DNA of 5,728 nucleotides, from contig MNXK01000145.1 in assembly GCA_001872165.1 (NCBI GenBank), forward strand, positions 1-5,728. Direction: 5' to 3'. This document shows positions 4,998 to 5,728 of the stretch, piece by piece (positions within the stretch are counted from its first letter, which is position 1; the number at the start of each line of letters is the position of its first letter). Source of the stretch: Anaerolineae bacterium CG2_30_58_95 (lineage in GTDB: Bacteria; Chloroflexota; Anaerolineae; Anaerolineales; Villigracilaceae). The position numbers were made by a program, and so were the translations under genes. Under the pieces are notes generated by a model that did not search any database, had not been told where the DNA came from, and was given only the letters and a program-made list of their open reading frames with translations.

Positions 4998-5728
4998 ATG
5001 GAAACCTTTTTTACTTTTCTCGAAAGACGCGTGGACGACTGTGCCTCGCTCCTGTGCATCGGACTCGACCCCCACGTTTCCGACATCCCTTTCCCCACCG
5101 CCGCAGCCGCGCGGGACTTCTGCCTGCGTCTCGTTAAAGCGACCGCGCCCTACGCTGCGGCCTTCAAACCCAACGCGGCCTTCTTCGAGGTCTTTGGCGC
5201 GGAAGGCTGGGACGCGCTGAAGCAGGTGATCGAGGCCGTGGCTGAAGAATCAGCGCGTCTCGGTTCCACGATCCCCGTCATCCTGGATGCCAAGCGCGGC
5301 GACATTGCCTCGACCGCCGAGGCCTATGCCAAATCGGCCTTCGAGAACCTGGGCGTCCATGCCATCACGCTCTCGCCTTATTTGGGCAAGGATTCGATTG
5401 ACCCGTTCCTGGCTTACAAAGAGAAGGGCGTGTTCCTGCTGTGCAAAACGTCCAATCCGGGGGCAGGGGATTTGCAGGATTTGTTGGTGAAGCCCCAGAC
5501 TTCCGAAGTCTTGAAGACTTCGGAAGTCTATGCGCCGCTATATATCCATGTGGCGAAGCTCGCCCAGCGATGGAATTCTGGCGATAACATCGGCCTCGTA
5601 GTCGGCGCGACCCAGCCGGAGGCGTTGCGCCGCGTCCGCGCCGCCGCGCCGGAGCTGTGGTTCCTTGTCCCAGGCGTGGGCGCGCAAGGCGGCGACCTCG
5701 CCGCCGCGCTCCGCTCCGGCCTGCGCAA
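4998..5728 (+). CDS. pyrF: Orotidine 5'-phosphate decarboxylase, type 2 (3' end outside window)
   Basis: The frame is open from ATG 4998 to the window edge (243 full codons); the long-form family is about 270-280 residues, so some 30-40 residues are missing. PyrF decarboxylates OMP to UMP, the last step of de novo pyrimidine synthesis, in the cytoplasm. Diagnostic motifs are CIGLDPH (D24), AFKPNAAFFE (K57), VILDAKRGDIASTAEAY with catalytic D97, K99 and D102, then ITLSPYLGKDSIDPF, LLCKTSNPG, GLVVGATQPE and the phosphate loop LVPGVGAQGGD. Between LLCKTSNPGAGDLQDLL and APLYIHVAKLAQ sits an extra stretch, TSEVLKTSEVY (168-178), encoded by a perfect palindrome (5497-5529). The catalytic residues are intact, so the enzyme is probably active. 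The gene is divergent from the HAD gene and may be leaderless. Confidence 0.93.
   Translation, partial: METFFTFLERRVDDCASLLCIGLDPHVSDIPFPTAAAARDFCLRLVKATAPYAAAFKPNAAFFEVFGAEGWDALKQVIEAVAEESARLGSTIPVILDAKRGDIASTAEAYAKSAFENLGVHAITLSPYLGKDSIDPFLAYKEKGVFLLCKTSNPGAGDLQDLLVKPQTSEVLKTSEVYAPLYIHVAKLAQRWNSGDNIGLVVGATQPEALRRVRAAAPELWFLVPGVGAQGGDLAAALRSGLR
5497..5529. repeat. 33-bp palindromic element inserted in frame in pyrF
   Basis: AGACTTCCGAAGTCT (5497-5511) and AGACTTCGGAAGTCT (5515-5529) are exact reverse complements around a TGA loop. Each arm is itself a dyad (AGACTT and AAGTCT around CCG or CGG). The length is 11 codons, so the pyrF frame is kept, and TGA is not read in frame. It resembles palindromic elements that insert in coding sequence, such as the Rickettsia RPE type; membership of a genome-wide family is inferred. 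Confidence 0.85.

Overview
This 5.7-kb bacterial window carries seven complete or partial protein-coding genes plus one gene remnant. Gene content suggests a Chloroflexota (Anaerolineae-like) organism: a split acyl-CoA mutase large subunit without a B12 domain, a long-form (type 2) PyrF, and a metallophosphoesterase of a type I associate with that phylum. This placement is inference from family resemblance. The downstream genes look more GC-rich than the mutase/toxin-antitoxin part.

Region 1 (1-1722). The window opens inside a methylmalonyl-CoA-mutase-type catalytic subunit that ends at 849. A compact Phd/YefM-PIN (VapBC-like) toxin-antitoxin pair follows (956-1560), with a recognisable sigma70-type promoter and repeated operator-like sequence. 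Immediately after the toxin lies a second, diverged copy of the last ~30 codons of the mutase gene (1585-1722). It is in frame, differs almost only at synonymous sites, and carries a 42-nt insertion. The toxin-antitoxin module is therefore bracketed by two versions of the mutase 3' end, which points to past recombination or duplication at this locus.

Region 2 (1826-4208). Three genes lie on one strand, each overlapping the next by 4 nt (ATGA): a calcineurin-like metallophosphoesterase lacking two canonical metal-binding histidines, a ParB/sulfiredoxin-fold protein with a DGHHR motif and a separate C-terminal domain, and a DapA/NanA-family pyruvate aldolase that has the Schiff-base lysine but not the arginine typical of true dihydrodipicolinate synthase. 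The tight coupling suggests one uncharacterised functional unit, and this is the best candidate for an undescribed system here.

Region 3 (4224-5728). A beta-phosphoglucomutase-like HAD hydrolase on the minus strand converges on the aldolase gene. It is divergent from pyrF (orotidine 5'-phosphate decarboxylase), which runs off the right edge. The ~105-bp divergent spacer holds a heptamer tandem repeat and -10-like boxes for both directions. The pyrF reading frame contains a perfect 33-bp palindromic element, in frame, that adds about 11 residues to the enzyme.
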